In this document: positions 5,238 through 12,355 of the stretch, one piece after another
How the letters are laid out: each line of letters starts with the position of its first letter
How positions within the stretch are numbered: the stretch's first letter is position 1
NCBI GenBank assembly: GCA_021828935.1
Contig: JAJZCU010000014.1
Coordinates: 1-13,146, forward strand
DNA from: Planctomycetota bacterium
GTDB taxonomy: Bacteria > Planctomycetota > Phycisphaerae > WQYP01
Direction: 5' to 3'
Length of the DNA: 13,146 nucleotides
Notes under the pieces: generated by a model
The model's input: only the letters and a program-made list of their open reading frames with translations
Database searches by the model: none
What the model was told of the DNA's origin: nothing
Position numbers and translations under genes: made by a program

Positions 5238-7817
5238 TCACCGAACCGCGGCGCGGTTCCTCAACCGCGCGGCGACGAATGGCCCTACCAGCAGCAGCGA
5301 CGCCAGATACCCTCCGCCGATACCGGCAATGAGCATCAGTCCGATCCAGCGCAGCATGGGGTGGGTAGCCAGCAGCATGGCGCCCGTGCCAAGCAGTGTG
5401 GTTCCGGCACACATGGCCGTGGCGGCGGTGCGCGTGCGCAGCGCGCCCGGCGGCGCCCGCCATGCGGGATCTGTTGCGGCATAAATTCCGTAATCAATGG
5501 CCACGCCCAGCGTGAACAGCACGGGCACAACCGCCAGAATGTTCAGGCCGCCGTCCAACTGTGCCGCGCCGAAAAGCCACGCCAGCCCTGCAACCAGCGA
5601 GATGCCCGCCGCCATCACCAACCATATCTTACGAAAATATAAGAACAACGGAACGGCGATCAGCAGCACCACCAGCGGCATTAAATGGCGAAATTGCTCA
5701 CGGGCGTGGGCAGTGGCGGCCGCCAGGAGTAATGCGCCGGAAAGGATGTGAACCCCCGGCGCGGCGGCGCGCACCTGTTTGACCCACGCGGGCGGGCGGC
5801 CCATTTGCGCACGGGGCAGGGTGATGGATGCGGCAATGGAAAAATGTCCGTTGGCGTCACGAACTTCGCCCGGGAATAACGCCGCCGGAGAATCGCGCAG
5901 CCGCAGGCTGTCGGGCGGAATGTGCGGATGGGCCAAGGCGGCCACCGTGGGATTCCAGGCGCCGGCATGCAGGCCGTTGGCGCGCGCCAGGCGCGTGAAA
6001 TTATGCCGCAGGCGGCGCAGCACTTTTTGATTAAATAATGTATGCCATGCCGCCATGCGTTTTTGCGCCACGGCATCGTCGGGCAGCAACGCCGCGGGAG
6101 AACTAAAGCCCGCAATTTTCTTTTCACGGGCCAGGGTGCGCATCGTTTTGGTCAACCCGGCAAGCCGGGCCAGGGCGGCGCTGGCCGTTGGCGCCGTCAC
6201 CAGCAGCCCGGCCCGCCGGCGCAGGTCGCCCCAGGTATGAAAAAACTTTTTCTGCTGCGTTTTGAGACTCTGCCGGGAGCCATCAAAGGACGACAACCGC
6301 CGATTAAAATTTAGCGACACGCCGTATAAACCCAGCGCCAAGGTGGCTGCGATGAACACCCATGCCGCCGCAAATCGCGCCCGGCAGGGCAACGCAGCCC
6401 TGTGCTCTGGCGCCCCGCCCGGCGTGCGACGGGCGCGGACCACGGCCGGGCCCAGGAACACCGGCAGCACCGCAAACGTAACGACATATATTCCGACGGT
6501 TGCTGCAGCGATAAACAACCCCAGCCGCTCCAGGCCCCAAGCGGAAGAAAATGCCAGCGCCCCATAGCCCGTAACACTGGTCGCCACGCTCATGGATATT
6601 GGTCCAAATACCCGTCGCGCCGCCATGGCGCGATGTTCCGGCCGCCAGCCGCCCGCGTCCTGCAGGCCATTGCACGCCGCAATTAATTGAATGCCATAAT
6701 CCGTGGTTGACCCCAATAACAGTCCGCTAAAACCCAGCGCCAACAGCGGCAGCGTGGCGTGCGCCAACCCGGCAAGGCCCAGGGCCATGCCCAGGCCGAT
6801 GAACGGCGGGGCGACACATATGACCAATGCGGCGGCGCGCCGAAAATACAGCCACACGGCCAGAAGAATGGCCGCGCTGCCCACCAGGCCGATCATCCCA
6901 ATATCGCGCTTCATTCGCCGGGCATTTTCTGAATAATTGCGGTACGGCCCGATCCACCACACGCGCACGCCGGGGAATTGGTGGCGCACGCTGTTGAGCA
7001 CATGATGTACCTCGTGCAGCATGTGCGTGGTGGCCGGCGTGTCGGTCGGCGGGAGGCGCGGCGTGGCCAGCAGCAGGCAGTGGCGCCCGTGGCCATTAAA
7101 TATCATACTATGAATTAAACGCGCCTCGGGAAATGGATTAATGGATTCAAAGCGTTTGGCCAAAAGGCCGGCAACGTCGAGGGGATCATGGACCAGCCGG
7201 GCCATTTCTATTTGGCCATCGGGCGCGGCGAGGCGGGCCACGGCCTGCGCAAAGCGGCGGCGCAGCCAAGCCAGGCGCATGCGACGCCGCAAAACCGCGC
7301 GCTGGCGCCCCGTGACCAAAATTGGCGCCTGAGCATACAGCGCCGCCACGGCCTGTTCCCGGCGCCCCAGAGCAAGATGCGTGAATACCTGTTGAAACCC
7401 GCCGGTTGCCCGAAGTTTCTTACCAAGCACGCGCGCTGCGGCGCGTAGAGTGCGTTGCCTCCGCCGCGCCCCGGCAGCGCCATTTCGGGGGCCGCCCGGC
7501 GCGGCCTTGAAGTGCAAATCAAAGCGCAGCGCGCTGGTGGCGGATGCATGGTTGGCGGAGGCGCGAATATCGCGCACCATGGCGCTCTTGGCTGAGAAGA
7601 AACGCAAAACGTCGGGATTCCAACGGATGCGGGCCGATGCGGCGCCCAGCGCCGCGCCGATTGCTATTAAAATCGCAATAAACCAACCACGCCGCACCGC
7701 CCAGAATTCGATCCAGCGATGCATGGCGCGCCAGAAGGCGCCATCCTTTGGGCCATGCGCCAAATTCTCCGCCGAAGCGGCTGGCCGCGGCGCCGATGGT
7801 ACAGGACGTTCCGCCAT
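5238..7817 (-). CDS. MMPL/RND-family lipid exporter
   Basis: This 859-residue inner-membrane protein has the duplicated RND/MMPL layout. One helix (about 44-62) is followed by a large periplasmic domain (63-300) and five or six helices (about 307-460). After a linker come a second helix (about 483-500), a second periplasmic domain (501-705) and a final helix bundle (about 710-850). The family's proton-relay motif occurs in both halves as GSTTDYGI (369-376) and GVAIDYGI (771-778). Such COG4258-type exporters move lipids or lipid-linked products, for example in aryl-polyene clusters, where they sit beside LolA-like proteins, as here. Start ATG 7817 has a GGGA site that overlaps the stop of the upstream gene, 12 bp away. 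The protein is very rich in Arg and Ala. The cargo is unknown. Confidence 0.85.
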   Translation of the reverse strand: MAERPVPSAPRPAASAENLAHGPKDGAFWRAMHRWIEFWAVRRGWFIAILIAIGAALGAASARIRWNPDVLRFFSAKSAMVRDIRASANHASATSALRFDLHFKAAPGGPRNGAAGARRRQRTLRAAARVLGKKLRATGGFQQVFTHLALGRREQAVAALYAQAPILVTGRQRAVLRRRMRLAWLRRRFAQAVARLAAPDGQIEMARLVHDPLDVAGLLAKRFESINPFPEARLIHSMIFNGHGRHCLLLATPRLPPTDTPATTHMLHEVHHVLNSVRHQFPGVRVWWIGPYRNYSENARRMKRDIGMIGLVGSAAILLAVWLYFRRAAALVICVAPPFIGLGMALGLAGLAHATLPLLALGFSGLLLGSTTDYGIQLIAACNGLQDAGGWRPEHRAMAARRVFGPISMSVATSVTGYGALAFSSAWGLERLGLFIAAATVGIYVVTFAVLPVFLGPAVVRARRTPGGAPEHRAALPCRARFAAAWVFIAATLALGLYGVSLNFNRRLSSFDGSRQSLKTQQKKFFHTWGDLRRRAGLLVTAPTASAALARLAGLTKTMRTLAREKKIAGFSSPAALLPDDAVAQKRMAAWHTLFNQKVLRRLRHNFTRLARANGLHAGAWNPTVAALAHPHIPPDSLRLRDSPAALFPGEVRDANGHFSIAASITLPRAQMGRPPAWVKQVRAAAPGVHILSGALLLAAATAHAREQFRHLMPLVVLLIAVPLFLYFRKIWLVMAAGISLVAGLAWLFGAAQLDGGLNILAVVPVLFTLGVAIDYGIYAATDPAWRAPPGALRTRTAATAMCAGTTLLGTGAMLLATHPMLRWIGLMLIAGIGGGYLASLLLVGPFVAARLRNRAAVR

Positions 7818-7829
7818 GGCCAGACGTCC

Positions 7830-8609
7830 CTATGTGTGGCGTGGAAAAAACAGCGCATGGGCCAGCGGCACGTTCTTCCGCACATGAAAGAACCAATACC
7901 GTGTCACATCTCCGCCCGCCGTGCGAATGGAAGCGAATAACAGTACGTGCGTTCGCGCCTGAAAGCCCAGGCGCATGCGGCGCAGCACCCTGGCCACGGC
8001 GCGGTCCGATGGCCTAAGCAGAAACATTTCCAGCGGCCGGCGATGGGCCGCCGATATGCCCTTAAACAATGCAGCTCGCGGCGGCGCCGGCGGCTTGATG
8101 CGAAACACTTGCACGCGGTAATTGCGGGTGAAGGCCGCGGTTTTTCCCAGGGAAAGCGCGCCAAGTTGGCGCATAATTTCCCGCAGCCCCGGCCGACGCT
8201 TCACCTGCATGCCATGCCAGCGCCGCTGGCCCTGCGCCCGGGCCAATACGCGATTGCCGCGCAGGATAAACTCTGAACGATACGGCCGCAGCGTGCTTAA
8301 CCGCACGCGGCCGGGGCGCTCCAATGCCACATACCCCGCGCTGTCGAACGGCTTCTTCAACACGGCCAGCTTTTTTTCACAGACAAATTCCGCCCGCAGG
8401 GTGCGCACGGCCCTGCCGGCCGCCACGATGCGGCGCAACGCGGCGCGGGGATGCGGCAAGGGCTTCAACGCAGCGCAACCAATGATCAGCAAAGCAAACG
8501 CCACGCGGAAAGCTCCGCGGCGATTTATCGGGCGCGCCCCCCGCGGCCCTGGCGCACCGGCGATCCCAGGGGACGCGCCGGGTTTTGGCGATACGTCCGG
8601 CACGGTCAC
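7830..8609 (-). CDS. LolA-like outer-membrane lipoprotein carrier protein with possible lipobox
   Basis: The 259-residue product has a polar, Pro/Gly-rich leader (1-29), a basic pair (RR, 30-31), a short hydrophobic stretch and a lipobox-like IIGC ending at C45. A LolA-like beta domain follows: LRAEFVCEKKLAVLKKPFDS, then a GYVALERPGRVRLS strand and the RSEFILRGNRVLA strand. LolA carries lipoproteins across the periplasm. Relatives encoded beside MMPL exporters, as here, probably hand lipids onward instead. GTG 8609 overlaps the TGA of the upstream gene by four bases (GTGA), behind a strong purine run (GAGGGGGGA). A second GTG at 8603 is also possible. A true LolA is soluble, so the cysteine, if lipidated, would make this a membrane-anchored variant. 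The family call rests on weak similarity and gene context. Confidence 0.7.
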   Translation of the reverse strand: MTVPDVSPKPGASPGIAGAPGPRGARPINRRGAFRVAFALLIIGCAALKPLPHPRAALRRIVAAGRAVRTLRAEFVCEKKLAVLKKPFDSAGYVALERPGRVRLSTLRPYRSEFILRGNRVLARAQGQRRWHGMQVKRRPGLREIMRQLGALSLGKTAAFTRNYRVQVFRIKPPAPPRAALFKGISAAHRRPLEMFLLRPSDRAVARVLRRMRLGFQARTHVLLFASIRTAGGDVTRYWFFHVRKNVPLAHALFFPRHT

Positions 8610-9493
8610 AATCCCCCCTCGTGATAGCGCGCAATGCCTTCACGCAAGGCGTATCGCGGCTGGTAACTAAGATGATTCCGCGCTTCGGTGATGTCCGCCT
8701 CGGTGTGGTTTTGAAAGAAACTGTAAGGATTGTCAATGTATTCCGGCGTCAGCTTCGTGCCCAGAACATCATTCAAGCCCGCGATGACATCGTTGAATGA
8801 AGCGCTGCCGCCGCTGCCGATGTTAAAAATGCCGGTGGTCCGGGTTTCCAGCGCCCGCAGATTTGCGGTGATCACGTCGTCAATGTAGACAAAATCCCGC
8901 CGCTGCTGACCGGCCTTAAAGATGCGGGGCTTTTGGCCGGCCTTCATTTGCTGCGCCAATTGTCGAATCATTGAGGCGAACTTCCCTTTGTGATTCTCGC
9001 CGGGGCCGTACACATTAAAATAGCGCAGCCCCGCAATCGGCAGGCCGCTGGCCTTGTGCCAGCGCGCGGCCAAACGTTCCATGGCCAACTTGGAATATCC
9101 GTAGACATTGAGCGGATCGGCTTCGTCGGTCTCCTTCATGGGCGCGGGGCGGTTGCCGTAAACAGCCGCGGAAGAGGCCCAAACCACGGGGCAGCGCCAT
9201 TCCCAGGCCCAGCTTAAAATATGACGAAAGGCCTCGACGTTGTTGGTCATCATTTTCCACTGGTCGGTCACCGTGGTGTCGGTGATGGAGGCCTCATGAA
9301 AAATGGCCTCATACGGATGGGCCGGGATCGCGGCGCAGTGATTGGTAAGAATATCGCCGGAAAACTTCACAAGATTGCGAAAGTCGCCGGATGAGAAGTC
9401 GTCCAATACGCTAACGTCATGGCCGTCGGCGGTCAGGCGTATCGCCAGATTCGACCCAATAAACCCCGCCCCGCCCGTGACCAGAATTCGCAT
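8606..9493 (-). CDS. hldD: NAD-dependent sugar-nucleotide epimerase, HldD-like (ADP-glyceromanno-heptose 6-epimerase)
   Basis: This is a short-chain-dehydrogenase-type epimerase of 295 residues. The Rossmann motif TGGAGFIGSN (6-15), acidic D31-D32, catalytic Ser/Tyr/Lys (S107-S108, Y131, K135 in YGYSK) and RYFNVYGPGENHKGKFAS (157-174) are all visible. The run DPLNVYGYSK, the HKG after YGP, RRDFVYIDDV and GIFNIGSGGSASF match the E. coli HldD pattern as I remember it. HldD inverts C6 of ADP-heptose for the LPS core. A related UDP/GDP-sugar epimerase remains possible. ATG 9493 is chosen because AAGGA (9505-9501) lies seven bases upstream; ATG 9499 is too close to that site, and upstream codons overlap aguA. 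It is translationally coupled to the LolA-like gene. Confidence 0.72.
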   Translation of the reverse strand: MRILVTGGAGFIGSNLAIRLTADGHDVSVLDDFSSGDFRNLVKFSGDILTNHCAAIPAHPYEAIFHEASITDTTVTDQWKMMTNNVEAFRHILSWAWEWRCPVVWASSAAVYGNRPAPMKETDEADPLNVYGYSKLAMERLAARWHKASGLPIAGLRYFNVYGPGENHKGKFASMIRQLAQQMKAGQKPRIFKAGQQRRDFVYIDDVITANLRALETRTTGIFNIGSGGSASFNDVIAGLNDVLGTKLTPEYIDNPYSFFQNHTEADITEARNHLSYQPRYALREGIARYHEGGL

Positions 9494-9527
9494 TTTCATT
9501 TCCTTGCATATTTTTAACAGGCTTGAT

Positions 9528-9550
9528 GTGCCGTCGGCACGCCTTTTCTT
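9528..9550 (+). terminator. Hairpin with T-rich tail, + strand orientation, in the aguA-hldD gap
   Basis: GTGCC (9528-9532) and GGCAC (9536-9540) pair around GTC, and GCCTTTTCTT follows on the + strand. No + strand gene ends here. It may stop antisense transcription, or be a small dispersed palindrome within the - strand cluster. Confidence 0.35.
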
Positions 9551-9552
9551 AG

Positions 9553-10704
9553 TTAAACAGGATAATGCACAACCACCGGCGCGGGCTGCTGCTGCGTCAT
9601 GCAGTGCAATGCGCCCAGGCCCCAGACCAGGTCGCGGCAATAGACCGGAATGATCGGCCGGTTGGGAAAACATTCCTGCAGTGCCGTTAGAGCCAATGCG
9701 TCCTTTCGATCATTAAAGACCGGAACCAGAATGCCGACATTGGCGGCGTAAAAGTTGGCGTAACTTGCGGGCAGCCGCTGGCCGTCAAAAATGACGGGGG
9801 CGGGCAGGGGCAACTCCACGATATCAAATGGCTCCCCGTGGCTGTTGCGCATTTTCTTGAGGCGGCGCAAATTTTCCGCCAAGGGCTCATAATTGGCGTC
9901 GGCGGCGTCGCGTTCCACGCATGCGGCAATTGTTGTTCTGTTAACAAATCTTGCAGTATCATCCACATGCCCGTGCGTGTCATCGCCGGCAATGCCGCGG
10001 TCCAGCCACAAAACTTTTTCGACGCCGAGAAAATCGCGCAAGATAGTTTCAATCGCCGCTTTATTCAGGCCGGGGTTTCGCTGCTGCACTTTAGAAAGCA
10101 GACATTCCTCCGTGGTTAATACGCAACCATCGCCGTTGACATCAATGCTGCCGCCTTCAAGAACGAAGGGCCGAGCTGCGGCGCCCGCACGGGGCGCCCA
10201 CACGTTCCAGGATCGGTTTACGCGACTGGCCATCCATGGCGCAATTTCTCCATCCGCCGCGTGGTTGTCATATTTGGCCCAGCCATTGAAACGAAATACG
10301 CTCGCGGCTGTTTCCAATTTCTTGCTTCCGGATTGTGGGTCCATCGGTCGCTGCAGAAAAATGGCCCCTGAATCGCGCAACCATACGCGGTCGGTCGCTT
10401 GCTGGTGGAAGCGCACGTTGCTGAAATCCACCGCCACTCGCTCCAAAATCCGCCGGACCTGCCTTTGCGCCGCCGAATTCTGTACCAAAATTTCCACGCG
10501 CTCCCGCCGCGAAACCAGCCGCACCACCTCAGCAAACACCCAGGGAATCGGCGCAAATTTTCCGGGCCAGTCGTCCTTGTTATGCGGCCACGCCAGCCAC
10601 GTCGCCTCATGGGTGGTATACTCCGCGGGCATCGTGAAACCCATCTGACGCGGCCGGCGCGACGGGGGAATGACTTTTGCATCTGCATTGGCGCGGGGTT
10701 TCAA
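9553..10704 (-). CDS. aguA: Agmatine deiminase
   Basis: This enzyme hydrolyses agmatine to N-carbamoylputrescine plus ammonia, the second step of the arginine decarboxylase route to putrescine. The 383-residue product is of normal length for the PPAD/AguA guanidine-modifying family. Near the N terminus it has GFTMPAEYTTHEATWLAWP (22-40). The active-site residues follow: WLRDSG (108-113), LEGGSID (182-188), GDDTHGHVDD (240-249, His244) and the nucleophile C368 in GALHCMT. The proline usual after RD-x-G is alanine here (A114). The start is uncertain: TTG 10704 gives the tail most relatives have, while ATG 10644 starts at MGFTMPAE; neither has a strong ribosome site. It follows aguB by about 43 bp, and the two catalyse consecutive steps. 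Confidence 0.93.
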   Translation of the reverse strand: MKPRANADAKVIPPSRRPRQMGFTMPAEYTTHEATWLAWPHNKDDWPGKFAPIPWVFAEVVRLVSRRERVEILVQNSAAQRQVRRILERVAVDFSNVRFHQQATDRVWLRDSGAIFLQRPMDPQSGSKKLETAASVFRFNGWAKYDNHAADGEIAPWMASRVNRSWNVWAPRAGAAARPFVLEGGSIDVNGDGCVLTTEECLLSKVQQRNPGLNKAAIETILRDFLGVEKVLWLDRGIAGDDTHGHVDDTARFVNRTTIAACVERDAADANYEPLAENLRRLKKMRNSHGEPFDIVELPLPAPVIFDGQRLPASYANFYAANVGILVPVFNDRKDALALTALQECFPNRPIIPVYCRDLVWGLGALHCMTQQQPAPVVVHYPV

Positions 10705-10747
10705 ATAAATCTCACAGGCATATTAAGAAAAACGTTCGTCCACGGCC

Positions 10748-11632
10748 TTAGGAGCAGAACCGCTGCGCTAAATGTTGATAGCTGTCTATGCGCCGGTCGC
10801 GAAAGAACGGCCAGTTCTGCCGCACCGTTTCCTGCGCCGCCGGGTTTACTTCGGCCACCAATACCCCTTCCTGGTGTTCGTCAACTTCCTGCAGCAGCCG
10901 TCCAAATGGATCGCAAATGAAGGAATGCCCAAAAAACTCCAGTCCGCCATCCGCGGCGCCTTCGTGGCCCACGCGATTTGGCGACGCCACATACACGCCG
11001 TTGGCAATTGCGTGCGAACGCTGCATGGTCTGCCACGCCGAAACCTGCGGCGCCCCATATTCCGCCTTTTCCGCCGGATGCCAGCCGATGGCCGTGGGAT
11101 AAAACAACACGCTGCAGTTCTGCATGGCCGTGAGCCGCGCCGCCTCCGGATACCATTGGTCCCAGCAGATCAACACCCCGATGCGCCCGTGCTTCACGGC
11201 AAATACTTTATAGCCCAAATCGCCGGGCGTAAAGTAATATTTCTCATAATAAAGTGGATCATCAGGAATGTGCATCTTGCGGTACAGGCCCGCAAGGCTT
11301 CCATCGGCATCCAGCACCGCCGCCGTATTATGATAAATGCCGGCAGCCCGGCGTTCAAACAATGACGCCACCAGCACCACATCAAGTTCTCGCGCCAGCC
11401 GGCCCAGCGTTTCGGTGGTTGGCCCGGGAATGCTTTCGGCCAGACTAAACAGTCCAGTATCTTCCCGCTGGCAAAAGTACTGGGAACGGAATAACTCCGG
11501 CGTGCATATGACCTGCGCGCCTTGCCGCGCCGCATCGCGAATATGTCCAATAATTTTTTCCATATTCACGGCCGGGTCCGCCGCGCAACGCATCTGGATG
11601 ATGCCGATCCGGTAAGGGTGTTCTTTCCGCAT
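10748..11632 (-). CDS. aguB: N-carbamoylputrescine amidase
   Basis: This nitrilase-superfamily enzyme converts N-carbamoylputrescine to putrescine, CO2 and ammonia. The 294-residue product carries the Glu-Lys-Cys triad: E46 (TPELF), K119 (YRKMHIP) and C156 (ICWDQWYPE). The segments DDPLYYEKYYFTPGD (124-138) and NRVGHEG are typical of plant and bacterial AguB. ATG 11632 is preceded by AGGA (11642-11639) six bases away; the frame is open further upstream, but those residues do not resemble the family. It is the first gene of the - strand run, with aguA next. No arginine decarboxylase is in the window, so agmatine must come from elsewhere in the genome or from outside. Confidence 0.95.
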   Translation of the reverse strand: MRKEHPYRIGIIQMRCAADPAVNMEKIIGHIRDAARQGAQVICTPELFRSQYFCQREDTGLFSLAESIPGPTTETLGRLARELDVVLVASLFERRAAGIYHNTAAVLDADGSLAGLYRKMHIPDDPLYYEKYYFTPGDLGYKVFAVKHGRIGVLICWDQWYPEAARLTAMQNCSVLFYPTAIGWHPAEKAEYGAPQVSAWQTMQRSHAIANGVYVASPNRVGHEGAADGGLEFFGHSFICDPFGRLLQEVDEHQEGVLVAEVNPAAQETVRQNWPFFRDRRIDSYQHLAQRFCS

Positions 11633-11662
11633 AACAATTCCTGCACTTTCACCTGCAAGCGT

Positions 11663-11668
11663 ATTGTA
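11663..11668 (-). promoter_or_regulatory. Possible -10 box upstream of aguB
   Basis: On the - strand, TACAAT lies 31 bases before the aguB start. The best -35-like hexamer (ATGACC) is 19 bp upstream, which is long, so this is only a candidate for the promoter of the five-gene cluster. Confidence 0.25.
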
Positions 11669-11786
11669 TCGGACGCTGGTTCGCAACGGTCATCCGGACG
11701 TGTAGTGGTCCACGCCCCGCTTAAGTGGCGCTGCCTGCCGGGCGATAGAGACAACGAGGCCGTACAGAATATCCGAGGAACGCAAC

Positions 11787-12239
11787 ATGATTCGCCATCA
11801 CAACCAGCGACGCGGTTTTACGCTCATGGAAATCCTGATTGTGGTGATTATTCTGGGCATCCTCGCCGCCATTGTCATTCCGCAGTTTACCAACGCCAGC
11901 GCCACCGCCCGCGACGTGAACATCAGCAATCAATTGCACACTGTGCGGGGTCAGTTGGAACTCTTTACCAGTGAACACAATGACATTTCTCCGCAAATAA
12001 CCAGCGGCTTGTGGACCATCATGCTTACCGGCAGTTCCACCGACGATACGAACACGCTGACGCCAACCGGCAACGCCTGGGGCCCCTACCTGCAGGCCGC
12101 GCCTTATAATCCGCTGGCGCAAAGCTCCAGCGTCACCAACGCCCCCGCCGCCGGCTACGGCTGGTGGTATCAGGCCAATGCCCGCGGCGATTTTACCTTC
12201 CGGGCGCTGGACAGCACGGGGTCGGTATTAAGCTATTAA
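11787..12239 (+). CDS. Type IV prepilin / type II secretion pseudopilin (GspG/PilA-like)
   Basis: The 150-residue product has a textbook prepilin leader: nine short, basic residues then G10, cleaved before F11. The mature N terminus is FTLMEILIVVIILGILAAIV, with Glu at mature position 5, followed by PQF. The rest is a small globular domain with WGPYLQAAPYNPL (98-110), recalling planctomycete GspG-type pseudopilins. No cysteine pair is present. GAGGAA (11775-11780) sits six bases before ATG 11787. It is alone: no peptidase, ATPase or other pilin gene is in the window, so it must rely on machinery encoded elsewhere. It is divergent from aguB. Confidence 0.9.
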   Translation: MIRHHNQRRGFTLMEILIVVIILGILAAIVIPQFTNASATARDVNISNQLHTVRGQLELFTSEHNDISPQITSGLWTIMLTGSSTDDTNTLTPTGNAWGPYLQAAPYNPLAQSSSVTNAPAAGYGWWYQANARGDFTFRALDSTGSVLSY

Positions 12240-12333
12240 CGCATGGGGCGCGGCGTTGCCGCTCATGGCGTGGTCTGGCAATCCCCACCGCGGTCGGAGC
12301 GCCACTCCAGCCGCCCCGGGGGCCGGAAGGGCT

Positions 12334-12350
12334 GGCCCAGTCCGTGGGCC
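12334..12350. terminator. Hairpin between convergent prepilin and purU genes
   Basis: GGCCCA (12334-12339) pairs perfectly with TGGGCC (12345-12350), loop GTCCG, ending five bases before the purU stop. A second small stem (GCGGC/GCCGC, 12250-12262) sits just after the prepilin stop. There is no T run, so termination is inferred only from the convergent layout. Confidence 0.35.
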
Positions 12351-12355
12351 GACGC

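Noticed and set aside
9494..9673. A 60-residue N-terminal extension of the hldD-like epimerase
   Set aside because: It overlaps the end of aguA, does not resemble an epimerase, and a good ribosome site lies just before the internal ATG at 9493.
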